Shown here in pieces: positions 32,517 to 43,773 of a stretch of 64,000 nt of DNA (within the stretch, counting starts at the first letter, position 1; the number at the start of each line of letters is the position of its first letter). Where the stretch lies: assembly GCA_032622095.1 (NCBI GenBank), contig CP136068.1, forward strand, positions 129,959,989 to 130,023,988, given 5' to 3'. A program made the translations under genes and the position numbers. This DNA is from Siphonodentalium dalli. Taxonomy: Eukaryota > Mollusca > Scaphopoda > Gadilida > Siphonodentaliidae. The notes beneath the pieces were generated by a model that was given only the letters and a program-made list of their open reading frames with translations, was not told where the DNA came from and did not search any database.

Positions 32517-34206
32517 AGTATCCTAGAAATATATGAAAAATCAATTATACCAATCATAACATATGGTGCAGAACTTTGGGGCCACGAAAACCTTACCTGC
32601 TTTGAAAAGTTTGAGTTGTGGTTCTTGAAATTTGTCTTAAAAGTAAAAAAATCGACACCCACGTCCTTTGTATACGGCGAACTTGGAATGTGCCCAATAA
32701 CTATAAAAATAAAATTGCGTTACTTAACATATTGGGCTAAGCTTGTCAGTATGCCAACCAATATAATACCACTTAATCTGTATTATTACTTGTACAAGTT
32801 GTTTGATAATAATGTTTTTAACAATCCGTGGATTATTGGAATACGAGACACTCTAAATAACCTCGGAATGAGCAATGTTTGGACCAACCAAAGGGTGACT
32901 AGTATCCAGCGCCTAACGCGCTCCGCAAACCAGAAAATGCGTGATCTATACATTCAAGAGTGGTGGACCTCTATTGATAAATCAAGCAAATTCGCGTTTT
33001 ATAGAATTATTAAAAACACGTTCGAACCGGATTGTACTTACATGTACTAATTGTATCTAGATTATATTGATACGCACTACAAGTATAACAATTATCCTAA
33101 TATATACTTATTTTCATGCATCATCTCTCCTGGGTGCCGAGACGTATTTGGGGTCTAATTCCGTTTCTATATTGGACAGCACACCATGATTTAACGCCAA
33201 AATGTAAAATTTAGATTATGACTGAGGGATTATTGTATACAGCATTTATCACACTTCTTTTCCACCTACTTTACTATCTTTCTTGTCTATTTCATAATCT
33301 CCTCCCTTCTATCACTCCTCCATCTTTCTGATCCCTGCACTCGCTTAACTAACTTCCCAACATTTATTTGAAAACACAGAACAATATTCAAATTCCCGTC
33401 CTTTTTACCCTGTAGCTGTCTGTATTGACACTTGGGGTAACATTTTTGGAGGAAAAGATTTTTATAAAAGCCATAGGCTCATGGCTTGTTATCTAATCCT
33501 CATTTGAACTATGTTTTTTCTCAATATGTATAATTGTCAATGTGATGTTCTGTTCTTTTGTTCAAATAAATATTGTTTACACTGAACCGGAAAAATATAT
33601 ATCACTTAGCGATAATCAGATCTTCCACAGCCTCATCAAATTCCGAACTAGAAACCACATGCTTCCTATAGAGAAAGGTTCGTGGAACAACGTTGAAATA
33701 ACTCAACGAGTATGCACGCTATGCAGTGCCGAGATTGGTGACGAATACCACATAATTTTACGCTGTAGTGAACTTAGAGAACTAAGAGAAAAGTATCTTA
33801 AGCCATACTTCTATAAGAGGCCAAACGTATTGAAATTAGCCACACTTTTCAGAACCCACAACAAGAAAACATTGAGAAAATTATCATTATTCATACGAAA
33901 TGCGCTAAAAGTAGTACAATCTGAGTCCTCTTGAGGCTCAATTCCTAATTCCTATATACAACCATTCAAAATCCATATCCAATAACCGAACACGAAACCG
34001 ATAACGCCGAACAGAACAGTAAACCGATATATATTTCAGATAAATATAATTATATACATATCAAGTCACTATTACTGTATACATCTTATATTATATTCAC
34101 ATGTGTATCCATGCAACAATTATATTTGCATCAATTTTTGCAATATGTTTCCGTTATATCTATTTTGATGATCAGAATACTAATAAATTGAATTGAATTG
34201 AATTGA
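32517..34206 (+). pseudogene. 5'-truncated lineage D LINE, C-terminal part of ORF2, with insertion
   Basis: The frame begins ILEIYEKSIIPIITYGAELW with GHE, then VYGELGMCPITIKIK and YWAKL, typical of the region after the RT thumb. It is split by a 552-bp insertion (33032-33583) and resumes EPEKYISLSDNQIFHSLIKF, CTLCSAEIGDEYHIILRC (zinc motif) to a stop at 33934. The 3' UTR runs to 34206 and ends AATAAA then three copies of ttgaa, a short simple tail. The sister copy at 36471-39348 has the same order without the insertion. Confidence 0.85.
33032..33583 (+). mobile_element. 552-bp retroposed insert with 8-bp target duplication
   Basis: GAACCGGA flanks it at 33024-33031 and 33584-33591. Removing it restores the host frame as NTFEPEKYISLSD, in agreement with the sister copy. 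The insert has a pyrimidine-rich middle, a TATAAAAGCC...GGCT segment, AATCCTCATTTG and a tail AAATAAATATTGTTTACACT, the same order of landmarks as the lineage C 3' UTR (45384-45824) but much diverged. It encodes nothing. Confidence 0.8.
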
Positions 34207-36470
34207 TATATAGGTCCAAGTGTTACCGGCCATGCCGATTGCATTAAGGGTGTTATGCTGCCCAGCTATCCATGGAAACGTCTTATTATCACAATAAGAC
34301 ATCAGCATAATACAATACAATGCGAGTGGTGTTCTATTTGCCGTCATTGTATTGAGCTTTCCCCAATAAGACAAGTAACATGTTTTTATTCTTACTGATA
34401 TGGGACACATTCCGAGTTCTCCATATATAAATGTTCCAGGTGTAGATTTTTTAAGCTTTACTTTATTTCAAAAACCAAATTTCGAGTTTTTCAAAGCATG
34501 TCGTGTTTTCGTGTCCCCAGACCTCGGGTCCATATGTCATGATTGGGATAATAGATTTTTCATAAATGTCAAGAGTTGTGGCTATAGTTAGTTTATTCAC
34601 GCGTACTTTATTAAGGAGGGTGTACATTGCCACTTTAGCACTTTTAGTCCTTGTGTTTCTTTCTAGTGTGAAGAGTCCGTTTCTATGGAATGTCGTACCT
34701 AGGTATTTGTAACTATCTACTATCTCTAGTTCATGTCCAATTATTGAAAATTTCCCGCTATTCAGACTTTTGGTTTTTCGTCCAAATATAAGTATCTTGG
34801 TTTTCGATGTATTGACATTTAATTTCCACGTGTCACATTATACAGTAAATTTATCAAGCATGTTCTGTAAGCTGTCATGCGAGTTAGCGAGGAGTACAGT
34901 GTCATCTGCATAAATTAAGAGAAATAGTTTTAAGTATAGTCCGGTATCAAATTCTTCTGGCACTTTAATGTCGATTCCATTGGACTCATGGTCACGAAGA
35001 TGATTTTCAAGATCGTTTAGGTATATTGCAAATAGTATCGGCGAAAGACTGTCTCCTTGTTTTAGGCCAATTTTGCTTGGAAAAAAGTCTGAATCTTCGT
35101 TTCCAATGCGTACGCAAAGTTTTATGTCATTATACATAGATCGTATTACATCTAAGAGTTTACCTTCGATTTTATGGCTAATAATCTTTTTCCAAAGCGC
35201 TGCTCTCCAGACGGAATCAAACGCTTTAGAAAAGTCTATAAAAGCACAATATAATGTCTGCTTGTTATGTTTCAAGATTTGTGATAAAGAGTAAAGTGAA
35301 AATATGTGATCAATTGTGGAATATCCTTTGCTAAATCCCTCTTGGCATTCTGACTGCAAGTCATTATTACTGAGGAATGAGCTAATGCGTTCACTAACAA
35401 TGCTAGCAAATACGTTTGACATACAACTTAAAAGAGTTATGTTCCTGTAGTTATTAGTCGATAGATTCCCCTTTTCCTTTAAAGAGTTGTCGTATAATTC
35501 CAGTTCTCCAGCTTTCGGGTACTATTCCAGTGTTTAAAATCAGATTGAAATATTTTTGAATCGTTATTCCAAAAATATCAAGAGCCCCTTTAAGATAGTC
35601 GTTTGTTATATTGTCGTATCCGGGCGCTTTTCCTAACTTTAAGGCTTTGATAGCCTTTTATATTTCAGATGCTGTTATTTCTCTATTTAGAGGCGATGTG
35701 TCAATATCGTTAATATGTATGTGTATATCTTCGACTACATCGGTTTCTGTTGGTATTTCATTTGAAAAAAATTCTTCAGATTCGAAATAATCTTTGAAAT
35801 CGCCTACTTCCGGCGTCGGTTTTTCGGCTCTGCGTGTGTCCAGTTTTTTAATAAATGACCAAAAATCTTTGCTTGATCGGACACGAAGATTATCTATTTC
35901 GGAGCTTACTTTTCTGTTATATTGATGTCGGCTTGATTTAATCTTTTCTTCGTACATTTTGAGTCTGTCTAATAATATTTGTTTATTCGCCACTGAAGGG
36001 GTTTTCTTAAAAGTCTTCCTTGCTTTGCGGTAAAGTGTTCGTGTGAATCTACAGTCGCGTGTGAACCAGGGACTCACATATTTCCGTGAGTTCGTCTTAC
36101 TAACAGGCTGATGTTGTCTGTCATCATAATTTCGACCACTGTTCAAGTTTACCTCTGCGTCGATCATAATACTTGACAGAGACTGAGTAGCGTTCTCAAT
36201 GTCTTTGGGACATGCGTTGTTGTTTGAAATAAAGTCTATTGTCTCATTCAATTGACTAATCGCGCGCACGTCAATGCTTTGTTGAAATATAATTTTATCG
36301 CCAATCTTGCGGGGAGGCTTGCGATTGGCTGATCGTTTGTTTTGTCTGGGTTTGTTTGTTTTGACGGGTGGATTGCACTTCGTGTCATCATCAAATTTTA
36401 TATTACAACTTACTACTATACTGCAATGTGCATCAGACAGCGTTTCGTCAATACGTGCACGATTACTCGC
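34207..36470 (-). pseudogene. Lineage D LINE ORF2 fragment (endonuclease end, RT)
   Basis: On the minus strand the endonuclease end TLSDAHCSIVVSCNIKFDDD (about 36440) is followed by linker PWFTRDCRFTRTLYRKARK and SSKDFWSFIKKLD. RT follows: LGKAPGYDNITNDYLKGALD, NYRNITLLSC, FIDFSKAFDSVWRAALWKK, GLKQGDSLSPILFAIYLNDL and LLIYADDTVLLANS (YADD intact). Then come SKTKILIFGRKTKSLN and WGHENTTCFEKLE, to about 34207 (GMAGNTWTYI). Stops and frame changes near 35650, 35450, 34838 and 34450 inactivate it. It is cut at the left by the tail of the plus-strand copy and at the right by a head-to-head junction. Confidence 0.85.
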
Positions 36471-39348
36471 CGGTATACTCCGATATACATTGTCCCGTTG
36501 AAATTACAATAGCATGCCCCCTTAACAGAACCTTTGAAACAAAATCACAAACTAATACTACAAAAGAGAGCAAAAATGCGAGACTGTGGTCTGATCGTGG
36601 GTGTCAAACATATAACACTAACATTGACTCCAACAAAGTAGAAATGCTCATGGAGTATCTTAAAAACATATCCAGGACATCTGAGTTATATGACATACAC
36701 ATGGGAAACAAAATAGCTGAAGATGTTAGTAACATCTTCGAAAGTGCTGCACTCCTAACATTTGGTAAACATAAGCGTAACACTAGAATCCGTAATGATA
36801 AACCTTGGTTCAATAAAGAATGTAGAATTGATAGGAACAAATATAAAAAAGCACGGACGAAATACCTTAAAGATAAGTCAGAACACAATAAAAAATGCAT
36901 GTGCTCTCTAGGTCGTGCTTATAAAAAAACACTTAGAAAAAACATAAAGATTTATCGAAAGGAACTTGGCAACAAAATAAAATCTACATCCCGTAGTAGT
37001 CCCAGGGAATTCTGGAAAATTTTGAATACTAAATCAAAAGGTACACTTCAAATAACAGCAAATGATATGTGTGATTTTCTTCAAGAAAATCAAAATTCAA
37101 ATAAGGACAATATGGAAAATATACATTCAAATGCCATACACGATGATAATGATATATTGGATATGCCCATAACAGAAGATGAAATCATGAAAGCTGTAAA
37201 CCAACTGACGAATGGCAAAAGTAATGGAATAGATCATATACGTAACGAGCATATCAAGACAACAATTCGTATTATGGTACCAGTATATACAAAATGGTTT
37301 AATATTATATTCGAAAGTGGAATAATCCCAGAACAATGGCCTGTTGGTGTAGTAATTCCAATTTATAAGAAAAAGGGTGACCCAACAAAACCTGAAAACT
37401 ATCGCCCCATCACTATTTTAAGCTGCTTAGGCAAATTATTTACAAAGATTTTAAACACACGACTGAACCAATATGCCGAATCTGTAGATATGATTAATGT
37501 GAATCAAGCAGGCTTCAGAAAAGGATTTTCCACAGTTGATCACATAGCAGCCTTACATTTCCTCTCCAGTATTTATAAACAGCATAAAAAGCGTCTCTTT
37601 TGCACATTTATTGATTTTAAGCAAGCTTTCGATACGGTTTGGAGAACAGGTTTGTGGCAAAAACTTCTTTTAGAGGGTATTAATGGAAAATGTTTCAAGT
37701 TTTTACAGAACATGTATGCAAATGTTAAATCTTTGGTTAGAGTTGATGAATGTGAGTCGAATACTTACCATACGTTATCTGGTGTTTTACAGGGTGAGAA
37801 TGTCTCATCTTTTCTTTTCGCAATGTACGTAAACGATTTGGAATCTTTCTTGATCACATGCGGCACCTCTTGTTTGAATTTTTTAGAAAGCGAATTATTT
37901 AAAGAAATAGGCAAACTACTAAGAATATTGATCTTATTATACGCCGATGATACTGTTATAATGACTGAAACTATGAAGGAAATGCGATTAGCATTGTCTA
38001 ATTTTTCGGAGTACTGTTCGTTCTGGAAGATAAACGTAAATGTCTCAAAGACCAAATTTATGGTACTGGGTGCTGGTAAAAAACCAAGATCAAATTTACA
38101 ATTAAACGGGAAAGCTATTGAGAAGGTAAATAGTTTTAATTATTTAGGGATTCAACTAAAAAGCACAAATAATTTCTCGCCTGGAATAAAGGAGTTAATA
38201 GCTAAGGCCAAACGTGCTATGTATGCACTTATATATAAGTCAAAAGAAATGAACATACCGGTCAATTTACAAATAGACCTGTTTGAAAAGACTGTTAAAC
38301 CAATTCGTTTGTACGCTTGTGAAATTTGGGGACATCATGAAAAACGTGAACTTGAAAAAGTGCAATTAACGTATTTAAAATATATCTTTAACCTCAAATC
38401 TAGTACTCCAGACGTCATGGTATATGGTGAAACAGGTGTTATTCCTCTGGAGATTGAAATCGACACCAGAATGGTTTACTACTGGGCAAAATTAATTAAT
38501 TCGAACAAACCTAAAATAACGCAAACACTATACTACTATTTATTTAGCAAGTATTCAAAAGAATGGAGTCACCCCTGGTTAAGTCATATAGAAGCTATAC
38601 TGAATACCACGGGTTTATCTTATTATTGGATTATACAGGGCACCGAAGAATTCGAACCAGCGCATGTTAAAGAATCAGTCAAACGAACCTTAACTGAAAA
38701 ATTTATCTACGATTGGAAATTAAAGGTGAATTGACTTGGTAAATGTTCGACCTATAGAATTTACAAACAAAATTTTGGTACTGAACCTTACTTATATAAG
38801 TTAACAAGAAACGACGTGATTACTTTAATGAGATATCGCTGTAGAAACCATCGCCTACCAATAGAAACAGGATCATGGCTTAACATTGACAAGAATAAAA
38901 GATATTGTAACTTATGTACGACTAATTCATTAGGTGACGAATATCACCACTTAATGGAATGTACTTACTGGAGTTCCTTACGTAGACGAAATATACCAGT
39001 TTCATTGACCGAGAATCCTAGTACATACCGTTTTGTTCTCCTATTAAACTCCAACAATGTGACTGTCCTGCATAAATTAAGCGATTATATAAGACGAACG
39101 TCCACTTGACGAGTTCACCGCTCCCAACACAACACAACCCATTCCAACCCCCCTTTTGAGTAACTTAAACAGCACGATCCTTCCCTATATGACCATATTC
39201 CTGATATGTAAACGTTAGAAGATATGTACTTATTTGTTAGTATCAACGCCATACCTCTTGTATGTATATTGTATTACATGTATATTTGTGATCTCTATAT
39301 ATCATATCATGATGATGAATGAGAATAAACTAATTTGAATTTGAATTT
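36471..39348 (+). pseudogene. Lineage D LINE ORF2, one in-frame stop, 3' UTR and GAATTT tail
   Basis: Begins at the endonuclease end VYSDIHCPVEITI, then linker NDKPWFNKECRIDRNKYKKA, RT blocks NGKSNGIDHIRNEHI, PENYRPITILSCLGKLF, FIDFKQAFDTVWRTGLWQK, SGVLQGENVSSFLFAMYVND (motif usually QGDxLSPxLF, altered) and LILLYADDTVIM (YADD intact), followed by LYACEIWGHHEK and VYGETGVIPLEIEID. A TGA at 38732-38734 interrupts the frame, which continues in phase through GTEPYLYKLTRND, CNLCTTNSLGDEYHHLMEC and stops at 39109. The 3' UTR ends aataaactaatttgaatttg near 39348. The endonuclease 5' to SDxH is missing. Confidence 0.88.
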
Positions 39349-39349
39349 G

Positions 39350-40165
39350 TCAAAATCGTTCACAACAAGTGAAACAACATTTTTGGCGAATCTAGGAGAG
39401 CCGATAGCATAATCAACTACGCTAACATTTGGCAGACCAAAGTTTCGTCCGATCCATCCTTGCGAATTATGTGGAAAGTTCACCCTAATCCCCTATCAAA
39501 CTGGGCAGTCTGGAAACTTCTCCATGGAAACGCTCACATGTTGAAATATCTCAAAAACTTAGTACTGCTTCTCAACAGGACTATCTATGCCAACAATTTA
39601 GTGTGTCATCTCTGCAGCGAAGTGTACTCGAACGAAATCGACCACGCCATGTTCGTATGCTCTTCTCCAGCCGCACTCATTATTAGAAACTTTTTTTGGG
39701 AAGGGATTATATCTCGTTTCGGCATACCCGAATATTTTCACCTTGCGTCGTTAGCCAGAGATGACCTGGTAGCAACCCTCCTCGGAAGTTCTCTGGAAAC
39801 CCTAACAGAACACATATCTCACTGCCTCAAGGAACTAGTACTATATTCTGCAAAGTTCCTGTACGTTCTCAGCACAATGACAAGGAATGGCATACAGCAA
39901 CCCGTGTCACGTCCATTGTAATTATCTTCTCAACACCCACGCATGTTGTAACGACTAACTTTCATATCTGTTGGACAAATCAGATTTTCCTGCAACAAAA
40001 GCTGTAGTGAACATTCAAATGCATATATGCTTCACTCTCGTGGTTTCCAACACCTCTCCATACTTGTACATAACGGCCCACCACACTGGCCAGGGGAGCC
40101 CACTTTAATCCAACTGTATTTATATGTCATGTATATCGATCTCTCCTATACTTGGAGGTAATAAA
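39350..40165 (+). pseudogene. 5'-truncated lineage B LINE (ORF2 C-terminus and 3' UTR)
   Basis: The frame to 39921 contains WKVHPNPLSNWAVWKLLHG, LLNRTIYANNLVCHLCSEVY, NEIDHAMFVC and DDLVATLLGSS. It aligns in order with the end of the full-length element (LLNRTTFVNNSVCVLCSMVY, ELMHIMFSC, DNLFALFFGS). A 3' UTR follows, ending ggaggtaataaagata near 40165. It starts directly after the GAATTT tail of the previous LINE and ends where the minus-strand lineage D endonuclease breaks off. Confidence 0.8.
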
Positions 40166-40169
40166 GATA

Positions 40170-40766
40170 TCTCATACAATCACAAATATGCATAAGTTTC
40201 TTGCCGTGTGCATTTGATATGCTGTCAGGGTTGATTCTGAACGGTGTGAAAGAAGTTATGTTATATTCTCTAATTAGTTTTTCGGCTGAACTGTGATCGT
40301 TCAGTGTACCGGTGCGTGCATTAAAGTCACCTGCTAACATCACATTGTCAAAATTTATCATTTTCTCAAGGAGAGATATATGCAGGTTATCTAGTTCATT
40401 GCCTTTGAAATATTTTGAATTTTCTGGCGGTATATAAACATTTCCGAAAACGTAAGTCTCAGTCAGGCTGGATTTAAATTTGCACCATAGGACGACGTCA
40501 AAATCGTCGTAAATAATCGAAAAATTGCTTTTGTAAATATCTTTGACAGCAATACAGAGACCGCCAGATCTATACCTGGATACTTTTTTTCTATTTTTTA
40601 GACCAAGGACATGGAAATTGTCAATGAATATAGAATCTAATCGATCAGTTTTAGTTTCCTGGAAAAATAGGAGATCAAAATCAGTGATATATTCAGCAAA
40701 TTCCGGGTCATTTAATTTGGATACTAAGCCACATACATTTAAGGAGAGTATTTTAAATTCTTTCAC
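40170..40766 (-). pseudogene. Lineage D LINE endonuclease domain, C-terminally truncated
   Basis: The minus frame reads FKILSLNVCGLVSKLND, FDLLFFQETKTDRLD, YRSGGLCIAVK, VYIPPENSKYF, NVMLAGDFNARTGTLND and NAHGKKLMHICD. The N, E and D-x-N residues of an APE-type endonuclease are all present. The domain is cut before the final SDH motif by the end of the neighbouring plus-strand LINE. It lies 12-15 nt after the ORF1 stop, as in the family. Confidence 0.87.
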
Positions 40767-40780
40767 TCCCGGGCTTTCCT

Positions 40781-42342
40781 ACTCATTTACAGTCGGTGCG
40801 GTGTTATCTATCATATTATGCACATCAATTGTTTGGAATAGTGTTTCGATAATGTTTTTGTCTGCTATATCGTGTTTTGATGCAGAGAAGTTTGGTTGAA
40901 ACTTTGAGTCAGAGTTGTTTTTGTTTGTCACTTTGGATATTATTGGGGTATTCCCACCGTGTTGAGCGGTGCTCACAGCTGCGCGGTCGGTAGTGTTGTA
41001 CGAAAACTTATTATGAGGTTTTCCTTGTTTGAATCTGAGTGGTGATTTAGGCTTCTGTGATTGTTTATGTCGATAATTCTGAGTTCTCGGGATAGCTCCT
41101 GCTGGCAGTTTATAGTTTGGCGGAACAAAGCTTATTCCATGTGAGCTTGGTTGCTGTTGTTGTTGTTGGCGTTGTCTCGGTTGTTGTTGATTTTGACGTT
41201 TTTGTTGTTGTTGTTGTTGTTTATCTCGAGGAGGGGCACTAAAGCGATCAGTTAACACAGAATTTGATTGTGACTTATCCTGTCTGTACTTTGGCTTGAC
41301 GTCAGGTGAAAATTGCATATTGTCGACATAAATTCTGTCGGAAATAACTCAGGCTTTGTGACCCTTATTTCTAGCATCTTTAGCGATCGGATTTAAAACT
41401 AACTTCCTGTACTCATTTACCACAGACGGGTAATGATCGTTGAGTAATAATCCGTTCCATTCAGCAAACCACTGGCTTTCCTGATCATTTCCTTGTCCTT
41501 TATTTTAACGAATTTAACGAGAATTGGCCGTTTCCCCCTGTCGTCCGATTTTCCCATCCGTCTCACATTAGCGAACTCTATATCCTTGCGAATTTTTAGT
41601 GATTGTTTGATGAAATCTACAAGCACATTTTCGGTTGTAGGGTTATTCCTCTATACCGCTAAATATAAGATCAGACTGCATTGAATTGATTTGTAAGTCT
41701 GTTACTTGCTCAAGGACGTATATCTTGTGTTCGTTTTTCTGCAAGGTCGAGTTTGGCTGATTTATGGAATTCGTCCACTTTCATCTGTTTCTGATTTTGG
41801 TTTATGTCGTATAAACTTTGCTCAAGAATGTCCTGTTTGCATTCAAACGAAGATACTCTTCCCGACAATGCACTGACTGAATATTCAATCGCCGTCAGTT
41901 TATTGTTGATTTCCGACACCTGCTGACTGACAATATCTACAGTTTTGAACTTATGCTCCATAGATGTCAGAATTGTTATTATATTATTTAGTTTTGAGTC
42001 GGTGTCACCTCCGCTGCGAATAATGTCACTCACTTCTAAATTACTATTGTTTCCAGTGTGATTATGAATTTGGGTATCCATGATTTCCTTCGTTGCAGAT
42101 CTGAACGGGTTCAAGTCTAGATTGATGAGATTGTGTTCACTCTGAATTCCATTAAAGTTATAGATTTCGTTTCCAGATTTGGAGTTGATTTGCTGCATAT
42201 TACTATCTGATGGTTTTTCGGGATACAAGTCTTTTTATATGTCACTGTTATAGTCACTGTTTACTACACTGAGACTATTATATACTGTAGATGGTAGATC
42301 TAATTGTTCAGTTACATTTTCATTTTCGCCAATCGACGCCAT
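40781..42342 (-). pseudogene. Lineage D LINE ORF1 (L1-like: coiled coil, RRM, Gln-rich tail)
   Basis: The start MASIGENENVTEQLDLPS is at 42342. A TAA at about 42236 replaces the Ser codon found in the second copy (46466-47301). Then comes a coiled coil (NNIITILTSMEHKFK, VSQQVSEINNKLTAIEYSVS), an RRM-like segment SDLIFSGIEE / VLVDFIKQSLKIRKDIEFAN / VRRMGKSDDRGKRPILVKFV with a frameshift near 41640, and a basic Gln-rich C-terminal region (about 41160-41230, runs of five to six Q) ending TAPTVNE at 40781. This order resembles the L1-type ORF1 RNA chaperone. Confidence 0.78.
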
Positions 42343-42720
42343 CTTTGTTGACGTTTTGAGTTTGAAATCAACCACAAGGCTCATAAAGTAGATATCACTG
42401 CCATCGTACCTTATTATTCAGAAAGTCACGGCACATATTAGTCCATGTAATCCAATAAACATTTATATCATGGTATATGCGAAAATTAATCTCGGATTTT
42501 AACTTTTGATCGGATTTTTCGTTCCCAAAAGTTTCGAACGGCTTTAATGTTGGCGCATGCGCAGATCAACCCCGCGGTCGCGGTCTATATTTCTTGTACA
42601 TATACCCAAGCGGGTGATGACATATTTATAAAACGGTTCACACCCCAAGGCAAACAAAATTGAGCCACATTCTATACGACGATTACCTATCAATTACCAT
42701 TCAATCAAAAGTTAATTGAA
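42343..42720 (-). promoter_or_regulatory. Lineage D LINE 5' UTR / internal promoter with NRF1-like site
   Basis: Nearly identical to 46922-47301 of the second copy, and both stop at the same word (ttcaatcaaaagttaattga), which defines the element's 5' end. GGCGCATGCGCA at 42552-42563 matches the NRF1 consensus, followed by a GC-rich ccccgcggtcgcggtc. Internal promoters in the 5' UTR are the rule for LINEs. Confidence 0.7.
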
Positions 42721-43533
42721 TTATATATATCTTTATTTCCGCCATCTAGGAGAGTATGTTTTACAAAAACAAAAACAAAACAATTTTTTTTTTTATAATA
42801 ATAATACAGAGAAGACAATAGATAATAATTCCCGCCACCATGAAGCACAAGCACTCATCGAAACAAACTCACATAAGCACATAATCTCATCAGCTTGCAT
42901 CCGAATCCATGTTTACACATATACATAAAAAATGATATACATACATGCACATACACCCTCGTCAATAAACACCCATACATACACACACGTATACAGTAGG
43001 CCGTACAACACAAATATAAACTACATTTACGCGGGTGCACAATCATACTTATATACACATGTGTGTACATACATACATGTGCGTACACATAACTACCCAT
43101 AGATCAGGGCGGCCACGCATACCGGTCGGTTATAAGGCAATCCTTAATACCGTGATATGCGTTGCCGCCCCAAGCTGCGAATGTGTACAGATTATGGATA
43201 CATACATATATACACACATACACATGTACACACACATATATAATACATACACACACATGCATACGTACACACCCATATATTTATATGTGTAATGGAAAAT
43301 GCCTATACCGTACGGCCACCGACCCGTAGTTGATAACTACTAAACATTAACAAATGATACCAGGACATGCCGGGATGCGGAATTCACTGGGAATTGAATG
43401 GAAGATAATCGACTTATTTTAGTTAAGAACGTGAGTGTATCATTATCTATTGTTCTGATTAAGATATATGTGTCTGTTTGACGTCTAGAAAGCAACAGAG
43501 GAATTAACAATGCAATTTATCTTGCAGTTTACG
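42721..43533. repeat. Simple-repeat-rich spacer (A-rich, ATAC/CA tracts)
   Basis: aaaacaaaaacaaaac at about 42770, then irregular (ca/ta) repeats from 42900 to 43290, interrupted by a GC-richer hairpin at 43108-43169. On the minus strand this may be the 3' UTR and tail of the lineage B fragment that ends at 43534. No gene. Confidence 0.6.
43108..43169. repeat. 62-nt imperfect hairpin within simple repeats
   Basis: GGCGGCCACGCATA (43108-43121) pairs with TATGCGTTGCCGCC (43156-43169) with one mismatch. The interior also pairs (cggttataagg with ccttaataccg) around a caat loop. It is clearly GC-richer than its surroundings. Confidence 0.75.
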
Positions 43534-43773
43534 TCATTGGTTACGAGCGGACAAAAACACCCATGTATACCACAAACTGCGCGTTGCCCTTAAAAAGAAA
43601 CGAGCCATAGTGGAATCCGCATCACGACAATCTTCCGGCACGTACCCTAGAAATATGCGTATAATGTCTTCGAGTGGCATATTGTCAATATGAGTGAACA
43701 TTGAACACGAAAATTTATCCAAAAAATCATACCAAATGGTATTTCTGATATGAATCAGAGCATAACACTCAAA
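43534..43773 (-). pseudogene. Lineage B-like LINE ORF2 C-terminus (second part)
   Basis: The frame FECYALIHIRNTIWYDFLDK, EDIIRIFLG, ending LSARNQ at 43534, continues the frame that stops at 45836 on the other side of a 2-kb insertion. It corresponds to HIMFSCQSHL...DNLFALFFGS of the full-length element. TAACACTCAAA marks the insertion point at 43763-43773. Confidence 0.75.
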
